64,000 nucleotides of DNA from Cohnella thailandensis (GTDB taxonomy: Bacteria > Bacillota > Bacilli > Paenibacillales > Paenibacillaceae). Numbering within the stretch: the first letter of the stretch is position 1; each line of letters begins with the position of its first letter. Positions 33,568-41,607 of this stretch are shown in pieces. The stretch lies in the NCBI RefSeq assembly GCF_014212135.1, contig NZ_JACJVQ010000005.1, positions 387,702 to 451,701 of the forward strand. Reading direction: 5' to 3'. The notes under the pieces were generated by a model. The model was not told the DNA's origin and made no database searches. It saw nothing but the letters and a program-made list of their open reading frames with translations. Position numbers and translations under genes: made by a program.

Positions 33568-35190
33568 GTGTACAAACTGATCATCGCGGATGACGAAGTG
33601 TTGGTTAGGGAAGCGATCAAGAACCAGATGAATTGGACCGAGCTCGGCTTCGAATGCGCCGGAGTGTACGAAGACGGCGAAGACGCGCTCGAGGCCATGA
33701 AGCGGGAACCGGCGGACGTCGTCCTGACGGATATCGGGATGCCGTTCATGGACGGGCTTCAGTTGACTCGCGAATTGGGGGTAAAGTTCCCGGAGGCCAA
33801 GGTGATCATTCTGACCGGGTACGACGATTTCGATTACGCGCAGCAGGCGATTAAGCTTCAAGCCGTGGACTATATTTTGAAACCGGTTACATCCTCCGAG
33901 CTCGGCAAGATCCTGCTTAAGCTGCGGGAGGAGCTGGATGCCAAACGAAGCAAAGAGCGGGATTACGAGAAGCTGAAACGCGAGATGACGGAGAGCATGC
34001 CGATCCTGCGCGAGAGATTCCTGGAGAGGCTGATGACCTCGGCGATGCCGATTCGGCAGAGGGACGAGGGCCTCCGATACTACCGGATCGAATGGGCGGG
34101 CCCGTATCTGGCGGAGCTGGCGATCGACGTCGACGATTACGAGTGGGAGCTTCCCGCCACGGCGACCGACCAGCAGCTCATCCGTTTCGCCGTTTTTAAC
34201 GTTTCGCAAGAATTAATAGAACGCAGAGAGGGGACGGCGGTTTTTCGCGATCGGGAAAATCGGGTGTTTGCCCTGCTGTCGGGAGATGACCCTCAGGAGC
34301 TTCAGGAGAGGGCGCTCGCGATCGCCGAGGAAGCGCACCAAGCGATAACGGAGATTCTTCCCGTGAAGCTCTCCGTCGGAATCGGCTACAGCTGCCGTCA
34401 TGAGCAGGACGATGTGCTGTTCGCCCATCGGACGGCGCTCTCGGCGCTCGAGTACCGCTTCGTCATCGGCGATAACGCGATTATCCGGCTATCCGACATC
34501 GAGCGGCGCAGAAAGCCGGAGGAGGTGCCGGTCGTCGCATGGGAGAACGAGCTCGTCACGAAGCTGAAGACGGGAACCTTGGAAGAGATGGACGAGGCGG
34601 TGAACCGGCTCTTTGCCGGCATCCGCGAGAGCCTTCTTCCGCTGGAGGTCTGCCAGATGTACCTGCAGAGAATCGTGTTGACGATCATGCACGCGTTCTG
34701 CGAGATGACCTCGGAAGATCGGCGGATGTCGGAGCCCGCCTATAGCCAGGTCCAGCAGATGGCGTTCCTCGAATCGCTCGACGAGACCCAGCAATGGATG
34801 CGGGAGCTGTTCCGTTCGCTCGTGACCCAGGTTCGCGGCATGCGGGAAGACCAAAGCCTCCAATCGGTGAACAAAGCGCTGGAATTCGTCCGCAGAAACC
34901 TGAAGGACCCGGAGCTGAGCTTGATTTCGGTCTGCAAGCATATCTCGATGAGCCCGAGCTACTTCAGCGCCCTGTTCAAACAGAACACCGGACGAACGCT
35001 GATCGAGCATGTGACGAGCGAGCGGATGGAGCGCGCGAAGGAGCTGCTCGCCAACACTTCCATGAAGAGCTACGAGGTCGCCCACGAGGTCGGGTACGGC
35101 GATCCCCACTACTTCAGCGGAGTGTTCAAAAAGCATTGCGGCGACACCCCGACCGATTACCGGCTTAAAACGACAACCAGGAAAGCGTGA
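33568..35190 (+). CDS. AraC-type response regulator (YesN-like, long form)
   Basis: A 540-residue response regulator. The receiver domain (1-120) has Asp55 in VLTDIGMPFMDG and Lys in YILKPVT. A central region of about 300 residues follows, probably a degenerate GGDEF-like or linker domain (ETGTAVFRDRENRVFALLSG-like strands). The AraC output domain (about 435-540) has SVCKHISMSPSYFSALFKQN and HEVGYGDPHYFSGVFKKHCG. The start is GTG, with GGGAGGG at 33551-33557. It lies 4 nt before the kinase gene, and the regulator-kinase-binding protein order is a compact operon. Confidence 0.92.
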   Translation: MYKLIIADDEVLVREAIKNQMNWTELGFECAGVYEDGEDALEAMKREPADVVLTDIGMPFMDGLQLTRELGVKFPEAKVIILTGYDDFDYAQQAIKLQAVDYILKPVTSSELGKILLKLREELDAKRSKERDYEKLKREMTESMPILRERFLERLMTSAMPIRQRDEGLRYYRIEWAGPYLAELAIDVDDYEWELPATATDQQLIRFAVFNVSQELIERREGTAVFRDRENRVFALLSGDDPQELQERALAIAEEAHQAITEILPVKLSVGIGYSCRHEQDDVLFAHRTALSALEYRFVIGDNAIIRLSDIERRRKPEEVPVVAWENELVTKLKTGTLEEMDEAVNRLFAGIRESLLPLEVCQMYLQRIVLTIMHAFCEMTSEDRRMSEPAYSQVQQMAFLESLDETQQWMRELFRSLVTQVRGMREDQSLQSVNKALEFVRRNLKDPELSLISVCKHISMSPSYFSALFKQNTGRTLIEHVTSERMERAKELLANTSMKSYEVAHEVGYGDPHYFSGVFKKHCGDTPTDYRLKTTTRKA

Positions 35191-35194
35191 TTCC

Positions 35195-36973
35195 GTGAGG
35201 CTTCTTTTTCGAATGCGCAGCTTTCAAACCCACATCGCGCTCGTCTTCGTCGCCGTGATCCTATTGACGATCCTGATCATGGGCGTAACCTCGTATTACC
35301 TGTCCCGTGAATCCGTGCAGGCGAACGCGGAATCGTACACGACGGAGCTCGTCAAGCAGGTGAACAAGAACATCGAGTCGTACGTGAACGGCATGCTGTA
35401 CATGTCCGACCTCGTCGCGAACAATCGCACCGTCATCGATTACCTCTCGGCTTCTTCGTTCCCGAGCCCGGATGAAGAGAAGAAGCTGAAGGGAACCGTC
35501 ACCGACTTCCTGGAATCGATGCTCGTCTCGCGCACCGATATCGCGTCCGTGAACCTTATCGGGAACGGCGACAAGCTGCTGACCGGCCGACAGGATCTCA
35601 TATGGAACCCTTATATCGATCTGAGGAGCATGAAGTGGTACCAGGATGCCGTAGCGGCGCACGGGGCCAACGTGATTTCGTCTTCTCACGTGCAGCCTAT
35701 TTTCAAAGACCGATATCCGTGGGTGGTATCGTTAAGCCGGGAGCTGATCGCACCGGACGGACGGAGCCTGGGCGTGTTCCTGGTCGATCTCAACTTCAGC
35801 GTCATGAACGACATTCTGAAGGACATCAAGCTCGGGCATCGCGGGTATGTCTTTATCGTCGATCAGAATGGGCGGATCGTCTATCATCCGCAGCAGCAAT
35901 TGATCTACAGCAACCTGAAGTCCGAGAGGATCGGCGAGGTGCTGAAGGCGAGAAACGGAACGTTCGTGAGCGACGAAGGGGACGACAGCCGGATGTATAC
36001 GGTGCGGGATTCCGACTTCGGTTGGAAAATCGTCGGGGTCTCCTACGTAAACGAGCTCGCCCAGAATTCGGATAATTTGAAGGTCGGTTTTCTCGTTCTC
36101 GGGCTGGCGTGCGTCGCGCTGGCCGCCGTGATCGCCGTCTTTCTCGCGCAGCGGGTCAGCCGTCCGATCCGGCAGCTGGAGAAGCATATGAAGGAAGTGG
36201 AGCGAGGCAACTTCGACATTCACGTGCAGGTTCCGAGAACGATCGAGATCGGAAGGCTGGCTCGGGCGTTCAACCTCATGGTCGGCAAAATCAAAGAGCT
36301 GATGAATCAGGTGATCCACGACCAGGAGCAGAAGCGGCAGAGCGAGATCAACGCGCTTCAGGCGCAGATCAATCCTCACTTCCTGTACAACACGCTCGAT
36401 TCGATCGTCTGGATGGCCGAGAGCAACAAGAACCGGGAGGTCATCGCGATGACGTCGGCCCTCGCCAAGCTGTTCCGCGCCTCGATCAGCAAGGGGGAGG
36501 AGCTGGTGCCTCTTCGCAACGAGATCGAACATATCGCGAACTATCTGCGAATCCAGCAGATGCGCTACAGCGACAAGCTGGATTATTCGATCGATATCGG
36601 GGATTCCGCGATGCATTACTATACGATCAAGGTCATTCTGCAGCCCATCGTGGAGAACGCCATCTACCATGGAATCAAGAAAAAGAAAGGCATGGGCTTC
36701 ATCACGATCGCCTCGGAAGAGACGGAGAACGAGCTGCTGCTGCGAGTCGAGGACAACGGGATCGGCATGGACGAGGAGACCCTTAAGGGACTGCTTCGTC
36801 CGAACGCCGGGCGGAAGGACGGGAAGGGCGTCGGCGTTCGGAACGTACACGAGCGGCTGCAGCTTTACTTCGGGGTGCCGTACGGACTGGTCTATTCGAG
36901 CCGCCCGGGCGAGGGAACGAAGGTTACGCTTCGGCTGCCCAAGATAACGGATAGGAACGATTCGGGAGAGTGA
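35195..36973 (+). CDS. YesM-type sensor histidine kinase with dCache-like sensor
   Basis: A 592-residue kinase. The first membrane helix is at about 12-33 (IALVFVAVILLTILIMGV). An extracellular Cache-like domain follows (about 40-290; WYQDAVAAHGANVISSSHVQ and GYVFIVDQNGRIVYHP), then a second helix near 297-315 and HAMP. The phospho-His is in QINPHFLYNTLDSIVW at about residue 393, and the ATPase domain has VENAIYHGIKKKKG, DNGIGMD and GVGVRNVHERL. The start is GTG (35195), with AGGAAAG upstream. Its stop lies next to the binding-protein gene, suggesting the three proteins work as one sensor. Confidence 0.92.
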   Translation: MRLLFRMRSFQTHIALVFVAVILLTILIMGVTSYYLSRESVQANAESYTTELVKQVNKNIESYVNGMLYMSDLVANNRTVIDYLSASSFPSPDEEKKLKGTVTDFLESMLVSRTDIASVNLIGNGDKLLTGRQDLIWNPYIDLRSMKWYQDAVAAHGANVISSSHVQPIFKDRYPWVVSLSRELIAPDGRSLGVFLVDLNFSVMNDILKDIKLGHRGYVFIVDQNGRIVYHPQQQLIYSNLKSERIGEVLKARNGTFVSDEGDDSRMYTVRDSDFGWKIVGVSYVNELAQNSDNLKVGFLVLGLACVALAAVIAVFLAQRVSRPIRQLEKHMKEVERGNFDIHVQVPRTIEIGRLARAFNLMVGKIKELMNQVIHDQEQKRQSEINALQAQINPHFLYNTLDSIVWMAESNKNREVIAMTSALAKLFRASISKGEELVPLRNEIEHIANYLRIQQMRYSDKLDYSIDIGDSAMHYYTIKVILQPIVENAIYHGIKKKKGMGFITIASEETENELLLRVEDNGIGMDEETLKGLLRPNAGRKDGKGVGVRNVHERLQLYFGVPYGLVYSSRPGEGTKVTLRLPKITDRNDSGE

Positions 36974-36978
36974 CAGAG

Positions 36979-37965
36979 ATGATCGCAAGCCGTCTTCGCA
37001 CGATCGTGCTGGTCGTTATATCCGCCTTCCTCTTGGTCTTGCTCGGCGGATACCTGGTGGACAGGTTCTCCAAGCCCGATCGCCTCGACATTCAAGTCAT
37101 CATCAAATCAACCGACGATTCCGTCGAGTTCTGGCAGGTGATGATGGACGGCATCGAGGTCGCCGCGAACGAATTCGGGCCGTCCGTCGCGATAACCGGC
37201 TCCCGGTCCGAAGCCGATATCGACGGGCAGATCGCTCTCGTGGAGGACGCGATCGAGAAGAAGCCGGACGCCATCATACTCGCCGCCAACGATATCGACC
37301 GCCTGGTGCCCGTCGTCGAGAAGGGGGAGAGCCGGGGAATCCGGTTCTTCATCGTCGATTCCGGCATCGATTCGGATGTCCCCGAGAGCGTGATCGCCAC
37401 GGACAACATCAAGGCGGGCGAAGCGGCGGGGACCGAAATGCTGCGCCATCTGGAAGGGACCGGCAAGGTGGCGATCCTCAATTTCGTAGGGACCGCCGCT
37501 TCCCTGATCGACCGGGACCGGGGAGTCCGGTCGGTCCTGGAAGGCAAACCGGGCATCGAGCTGATGGACACCTTCGATGCCGCCGGATCGTTATCGAACG
37601 CTTACGAGATTGCGAAGCGGGTTCTCTCGGAACATCCGGACGTGCGGGGCATCGTCGGCCTGAACGAGCCGACGACGGTCGGCGCTGCGCGGGCGATCAA
37701 GGAGCTGGGCCTGGCGGGGCAAGTCAAGCTGATCGGCTTCGACAGCTCCGTCAACGAGATCAAGCTGCTCGAGGAGGAGGTCATGCAGGCCACGATCATT
37801 CAGAAGCCTTTTCAGATGGGGTATCTGAGCATCAAGACGGCGGTGGAGGCTCTCGGCGGAGCGTCGGTTCCGCGGGTGATCGACACCGGCTCCCTCGTCA
37901 TCACGAAGAGGAACATGTACGAGGAAGAGAACCAGAAGCTGCTGTTTCCGTTCTATGATAGATAA
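36979..37965 (+). CDS. Membrane-anchored sugar-binding protein (sensor partner)
   Basis: A 328-residue periplasmic-binding-protein family 4 (RbsB-like) protein. In place of a lipobox it has an uncleaved-looking N-terminal membrane helix (about 6-24, IVLVVISAFLLVLLGGYLV). The binding domain reads DIQVIIKSTDDSVEFWQVMM, ALVEDAIEKKPDAIILAAND and VKLIGFDSSVNEIKLLEEE. The ATG at 36979 is preferred over an overlapping GTG at 36970, since GGGAGAG is then about 10 nt away. Sitting in the kinase/regulator operon rather than the importer operon, it probably binds a sugar and signals through the kinase, as described for other Firmicute three-component systems. Confidence 0.85.
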   Translation: MIASRLRTIVLVVISAFLLVLLGGYLVDRFSKPDRLDIQVIIKSTDDSVEFWQVMMDGIEVAANEFGPSVAITGSRSEADIDGQIALVEDAIEKKPDAIILAANDIDRLVPVVEKGESRGIRFFIVDSGIDSDVPESVIATDNIKAGEAAGTEMLRHLEGTGKVAILNFVGTAASLIDRDRGVRSVLEGKPGIELMDTFDAAGSLSNAYEIAKRVLSEHPDVRGIVGLNEPTTVGAARAIKELGLAGQVKLIGFDSSVNEIKLLEEEVMQATIIQKPFQMGYLSIKTAVEALGGASVPRVIDTGSLVITKRNMYEEENQKLLFPFYDR

Positions 37966-37983
37966 GAAGCTGTTGGGAGAAAA

Positions 37984-38007
37984 ACGGGCCGCGCGCCCGT
38001 TTTTTTG
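37984..38007 (+). terminator. Terminator of three-component sensor operon
   Basis: ACGGGC pairs with GCCCGT around CGCGC and is followed by seven T. Confidence 0.85.
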
Positions 38008-38028
38008 TGCTTATTGGGGGCTTGGGGC

Positions 38029-38337
38029 GCTGATTGTTGGGGGAATGTGCTGAAGAAGGTAGTTAGAATACTCTCTTGCGTTGATTGTTGGGGGAATGTG
38101 CTGAAGAAGGTATTCAGGCTACTCTCTTGCGTCGATTCGTGGGAGAATGCGCCGAAGAAGGTATTCAGGCTACTCTCTTGCGTCGATTGGCGGAGGGATG
38201 AGCGGAAGAAGGTATTCAGGCTACTCTCTTGCGTCGATTGCTGGGGGGATGCGCAGAAGAAGGTAGTCAAACTACTCTCTTGCGTCGATTGGTGGGGGAT
38301 GAGCCGAAGAAGGTAGTCAGGTTACTCTCTTGAGCGA
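38029..38337. repeat. 51-bp tandem repeat array 2 (about 6 copies)
   Basis: Copies of GAAGAAGGTA start at 38052, 38103, 38154, 38205, 38256 and 38306, so the period is 51 bp apart from one 50-bp unit. Each unit has GATTGGTGGGGGATG-like and TACTCTCTTGCGTCG blocks, and some copies have a GTAGTC..ACTAC dyad. The array starts about 20 nt after the terminator at 38007. Open frames run through it on both strands because 51 is divisible by 3; there is no evidence for translation. Confidence 0.88.
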
Positions 38338-38366
38338 AGTATTTGAAGGGAGCTACTTGACTAAGA

Positions 38367-38690
38367 GAGGTGCGTGGTACCCCACATCGGCGATGATTCG
38401 AGATTATAGGCGAAAGAGTGGTATGTGGTACCCTACATCGGCGATGACTCGAGATTATGGGCGAAAGAGTGGTACGTGGTACCCCGCATCGGCGATGACT
38501 TGAGGTTATGGGCGAAAGAGTGGTATATGGTACCCCACATCGGCGATGACTTGAGGTTATGGGCGAAAGAGTGGTACGTGGTACCACACATCGGCGATGA
38601 CTTAAGGTTATGGGCGAAAGAGTGGTATGTGGTACCCCACATCGGCGAAGATTTCAGGTTATGGTCGAAAGAGTGATACGTGGTGGTACC
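38367..38690. repeat. 51-bp tandem repeat array 3 (about 6.3 copies)
   Basis: Unit starts are at 38367, 38418, 38469, 38520, 38571, 38622 and 38673, exactly 51 bp apart. Each unit has a dyad around GGTACC (for example ATGTGG-TACC-CCACAT), then ACATCGGCGATGACTTGAGG and a tail GGGCGAAAGA. The sequence differs from arrays 1 and 2, but the period and layout are the same. The last partial unit runs into a hairpin, AAAGAGTG...CACTCTTT (38668-38697), with a short T tract, which may act as a terminator. Confidence 0.9.
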
Positions 38691-38786
38691 ACTCTTTTGT
38701 ATTCGCCACATATGGAACTCCTCATAGGGTCAGACGCACAACTTCAACCTCCGCATTTTTTTCGACTGTTTCCGTAAAAAACTACA

Positions 38787-38800
38787 TGTAAGCGATTCCA
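38787..38800 (+). promoter_or_regulatory. Candidate cre site before ribose-type importer
   Basis: TGTAAGCGATTCCA matches the cre consensus TGWAANCGNTNWCA at all but one W position. A TAATAT at 38810-38815 may be a -10, though no -35 was found. CcpA repression of the importer is likely. Confidence 0.55.
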
Positions 38801-38828
38801 TTAGGCGTGTAATATCGGTAACAAGAGT

Positions 38829-38968
38829 AGCAAGAACAAAAGCAGCAAGACGGACAGAAGAACAGAACAACCAGAAACCAGAACAATCAGAAACCAGAAG
38901 AACCAGAAACTAGAAGAACCAGACAAACCAGAAGAACCAAAAACCAAAAGTACCAAAACACCTGCAAC
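38829..38968 (+). other. T-poor, AACCAGAA-repetitive leader of importer operon
   Basis: About 140 nt directly upstream of the ATPase gene consist almost only of A, C and G, with degenerate repeats of AACCAGAAG-type words of 9-13 nt. A transcript would have very few U and little structure. It ends 18 nt before ATG with AAGGAGGAAC following. No gene is present on either strand; the opposite strand gives only a Leu/Phe-rich artefact. Confidence 0.6.
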
Positions 38969-38986
38969 ACGGAAGGAGGAACGGAC

Positions 38987-40501
38987 ATGAGCGCAGCGCT
39001 CGTGAGCATGAAGGGAATCGAGAAGCGCTTCGCCGGCGTGCATGCGTTGAGGAGCTGCCGGTTCGAGCTGCTGGCGGGAGAGGTTCACGCGCTGGTCGGG
39101 GAGAACGGAGCCGGCAAGTCGACGATGATGAAAATCCTGACCGGAGTCTACCAGATGGACGACGGCGAGATCGAGTTCAAAGGCGCTCCCGTCCAGATCG
39201 CGGACACGAAGGCCGCCCAGAAGCTCGGCATCAGCATGATCCACCAGGAGCTGAACCTCGCTCCGGATCTAACGGTGGCGCAGAACATCTTTATCGGCAG
39301 GGAGCCGCGGAAGTGGGCCGGGATTCTGCTCGACGATAAGAAGCTGAACAAGCAAGCGGAGCAGCTGCTAAAGCAGATGAACCTCGATATCGAACCGACG
39401 TCCCTCGTCGGCAGTCTCACGGTGGCGAAGCAGCAGATGGTCGAGATCGTCAAAGCGATCTCCTACGAGTCGCAGGTGCTGATCATGGACGAGCCGACCG
39501 CGGCGCTTAGCGACACCGAGATCGAGGAGCTGTTCGTCATGATCGGCAGGCTGCGGGCGCGCGGAGTCGGCATCGTGTACATCTCGCACCGAATGGCGGA
39601 GCTGCAGCGAATCTCCGACCGGATCACCGTCATGCGGGACGGCAGCTACATCGATACGGTGCCGACGAAGGAGACGACGGTCGATCGGATCATCGCGATG
39701 ATGGTCGGACGGGAGCTATTCCACCATGCTTCTTCGGACACGCTGTCGCAGAGCAGGGAAGTCGTGCTTGACGTAAGAGGGCTGCGGCGCGGCAAGACGA
39801 TCAAGAACGTCAGCTTCCAGCTCCGCAAAGGAGAAATTCTGGGCTTGTCCGGCTTGATCGGAGCGGGACGCACCGAGCTGGCGCGAGCGATCTTCGGCGC
39901 GGATCCGATCGATTCCGGCGAGATTTACGTGCGGGGGAAAAAGGTCAGGATCGCGAATCCCCACCAAGCGGTGAAGGAAGGAATTGGCTACTTGTCCGAA
40001 GACCGCAAGCGCTACGGCTGCCTCGTCGATTTGGACGTCCAGTCCAATGTGGCGATCTCTTCGTTCCGGGAGTTTTCCAAGCTGTCGTGGATGTCCAAGG
40101 CAAGCATTCGCGAGTCCGCGGAGAAAGTCGTCGAGAACTTAAAGGTGAAGACGCCCGGCGTACATCAGCAGATGAGGAACCTGTCCGGCGGCAACCAGCA
40201 GAAGGTCATCATTGGCAAGTGGCTCACGAAGGATTGCGACATCCTCATCTTCGACGAGCCGACGAGAGGGATCGACATCGGCGCGAAGAGCGAGATCTAC
40301 AAGCTGCTCGACAGCCTGGCCCGGCAGGGCAAGTCCATCATCATGATGAGCTCGGAGCTGCCGGAGATCCTGCGGATGAGCCATCGGATTCTCGTCATGT
40401 GCGAGGGCCGGGTCACCGCCGATCTCGTGAACGACGGCAAGCTGACGCAGGAAACGATCATGCAGTACGCAACCAGAAGAGAAGAGGAGCTTTACGCCTA
40501 A
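38987..40501 (+). CDS. Sugar ABC transporter ATP-binding protein (RbsA/MglA-like)
   Basis: A 504-residue ATPase with two nucleotide-binding domains. The first has VGENGAGKSTMMKIL, a LTVAKQQMVEI signature and LIMDEPTAAL. The second has LSGLIGAGRTELARAIFG, LSGGNQQKVIIGKW and LIFDEPTRGIDIGAK. The second Walker A (GLIGAGRTE) is degenerate, as usual in RbsA/MglA. ATG follows AAGGAGGAAC. It is the motor of a ribose/galactose-type (CUT2) importer. The upstream three-component system, whose binding protein is of the same ligand family, is its likely regulator. Confidence 0.93.
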   Translation: MSAALVSMKGIEKRFAGVHALRSCRFELLAGEVHALVGENGAGKSTMMKILTGVYQMDDGEIEFKGAPVQIADTKAAQKLGISMIHQELNLAPDLTVAQNIFIGREPRKWAGILLDDKKLNKQAEQLLKQMNLDIEPTSLVGSLTVAKQQMVEIVKAISYESQVLIMDEPTAALSDTEIEELFVMIGRLRARGVGIVYISHRMAELQRISDRITVMRDGSYIDTVPTKETTVDRIIAMMVGRELFHHASSDTLSQSREVVLDVRGLRRGKTIKNVSFQLRKGEILGLSGLIGAGRTELARAIFGADPIDSGEIYVRGKKVRIANPHQAVKEGIGYLSEDRKRYGCLVDLDVQSNVAISSFREFSKLSWMSKASIRESAEKVVENLKVKTPGVHQQMRNLSGGNQQKVIIGKWLTKDCDILIFDEPTRGIDIGAKSEIYKLLDSLARQGKSIIMMSSELPEILRMSHRILVMCEGRVTADLVNDGKLTQETIMQYATRREEELYA

Positions 40502-40516
40502 ACGGAGGGATTCGTC

Positions 40517-41536
40517 ATGAAAAGAACGTCGCTCGCGCTTGAGCCGCAAACCCCGACGGGGAAGCAGCCTTTTCGGTTCAAAAGCGGATTTTGGCAGCAG
40601 TTTCTCGCATTCGGCAGTCTGATCGTCCTGTTGATCGTCTTCTCGCTCGCCTCCGAGAACTTCTTCCAGTTCTCGAACATCGTCGGCATTCTCTTGTCGA
40701 CGGCAGTCACGGGCGTGCTGGCGTTAGGCGCGACCTTCGTCATCATCACGGGGGGCATCGACCTCTCGGTCGGCACGGTCATGACGCTCAGCGCGGTCAT
40801 GACGGGAGTCAGCATCAGCTTCTGGGGGACGCCGATCTGGGTCGGCCTATTGGTCGGCATCCTGACCGGCGCGCTGTGCGGCTGCGTCTCCGGCTACGCG
40901 GTGTCGAAGCTGAACATTCCTCCCTTTATCGCCACGCTCGCGATGATGATGATCGCCAAGGGGCTCGCGCTCGTCATCTCGGGAACGAAGCCGGTCTATT
41001 TCACGGACGCCAAAGGCTTCACTGACATTTCCCTCGGCTCGTTGCTCGGCGATATTTTCCCCGGCTTCACGATCCCGAACGCGGTGCTGATCTTCTTCGC
41101 GGCCGCCATTATCGGCAGTCTCCTGCTGACCCGGACTTTGATCGGACGTTACAACTTCGCCATCGGCAGCAATGAAGAAGCGACGCGTCTCTCCGGCGTC
41201 AACGTCGGCTTCTGGAAAATCGTCATCTACACGATAGCCGGAGTGTTCACCGGAATCGCGGGCATTCTGATCGCTTCCCGGCTGAACTCCGCCCAGCCGG
41301 CTCTCGGCCAAGGCTACGAGCTCGAAGCGATCGCCGCCGTCGTCATCGGCGGAACGTCTCTCAGCGGAGGCAAGGGCACCATCGTCGGCACCGTCATCGG
41401 CGCTCTCATCATGAGCGTGCTGACCAACGGGCTTCGAATTCTGTCCGTGCCGCAGGAATGGCAGACGGTCGTCGTCGGCTTCGTCATTTTCCTGGCGGTT
41501 TACGCCGACATGCTCAGACGCAAGAAAGCCGCTTGA
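40517..41536 (+). CDS. Sugar ABC transporter permease (RbsC-like)
   Basis: A 339-residue CUT2 permease with about ten hydrophobic segments. Family hallmarks are FVIITGGIDLSVGTVMTLSA, IATLAMMMIAKGLAL, GSNEEATRLSGVNVGFWK and AVVIGGTSLSGGKGTIVGT. ATG follows AACGGAGGG. It lies 15 nt after the ATPase gene. After its stop a short TCTTCG-ATC-CGAAGA stem-loop precedes the binding-protein gene, which may help set different expression levels. Confidence 0.93.
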   Translation: MKRTSLALEPQTPTGKQPFRFKSGFWQQFLAFGSLIVLLIVFSLASENFFQFSNIVGILLSTAVTGVLALGATFVIITGGIDLSVGTVMTLSAVMTGVSISFWGTPIWVGLLVGILTGALCGCVSGYAVSKLNIPPFIATLAMMMIAKGLALVISGTKPVYFTDAKGFTDISLGSLLGDIFPGFTIPNAVLIFFAAAIIGSLLLTRTLIGRYNFAIGSNEEATRLSGVNVGFWKIVIYTIAGVFTGIAGILIASRLNSAQPALGQGYELEAIAAVVIGGTSLSGGKGTIVGTVIGALIMSVLTNGLRILSVPQEWQTVVVGFVIFLAVYADMLRRKKAA

Positions 41537-41607
41537 TTCCGATATGGTCTTCGATCCCGAAGATTATATAAAGCTATCAAACACATTCGTTAAAGGGGAG
41601 CATTCCT

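Noticed and set aside
22720-38690. CRISPR array
   Set aside because: Units are contiguous and alike throughout, with no variable spacers of regular length and no cas genes.
38005-38711. Frames of 80-105 codons on both strands across arrays 2 and 3
   Set aside because: Same repeat artefact; a 50-bp unit in array 2 breaks the frame.
38801-39244. Minus-strand frame rich in Leu, Phe and Val
   Set aside because: It reads the T-poor leader in reverse, which makes apparent hydrophobic residues; there is no start signal.
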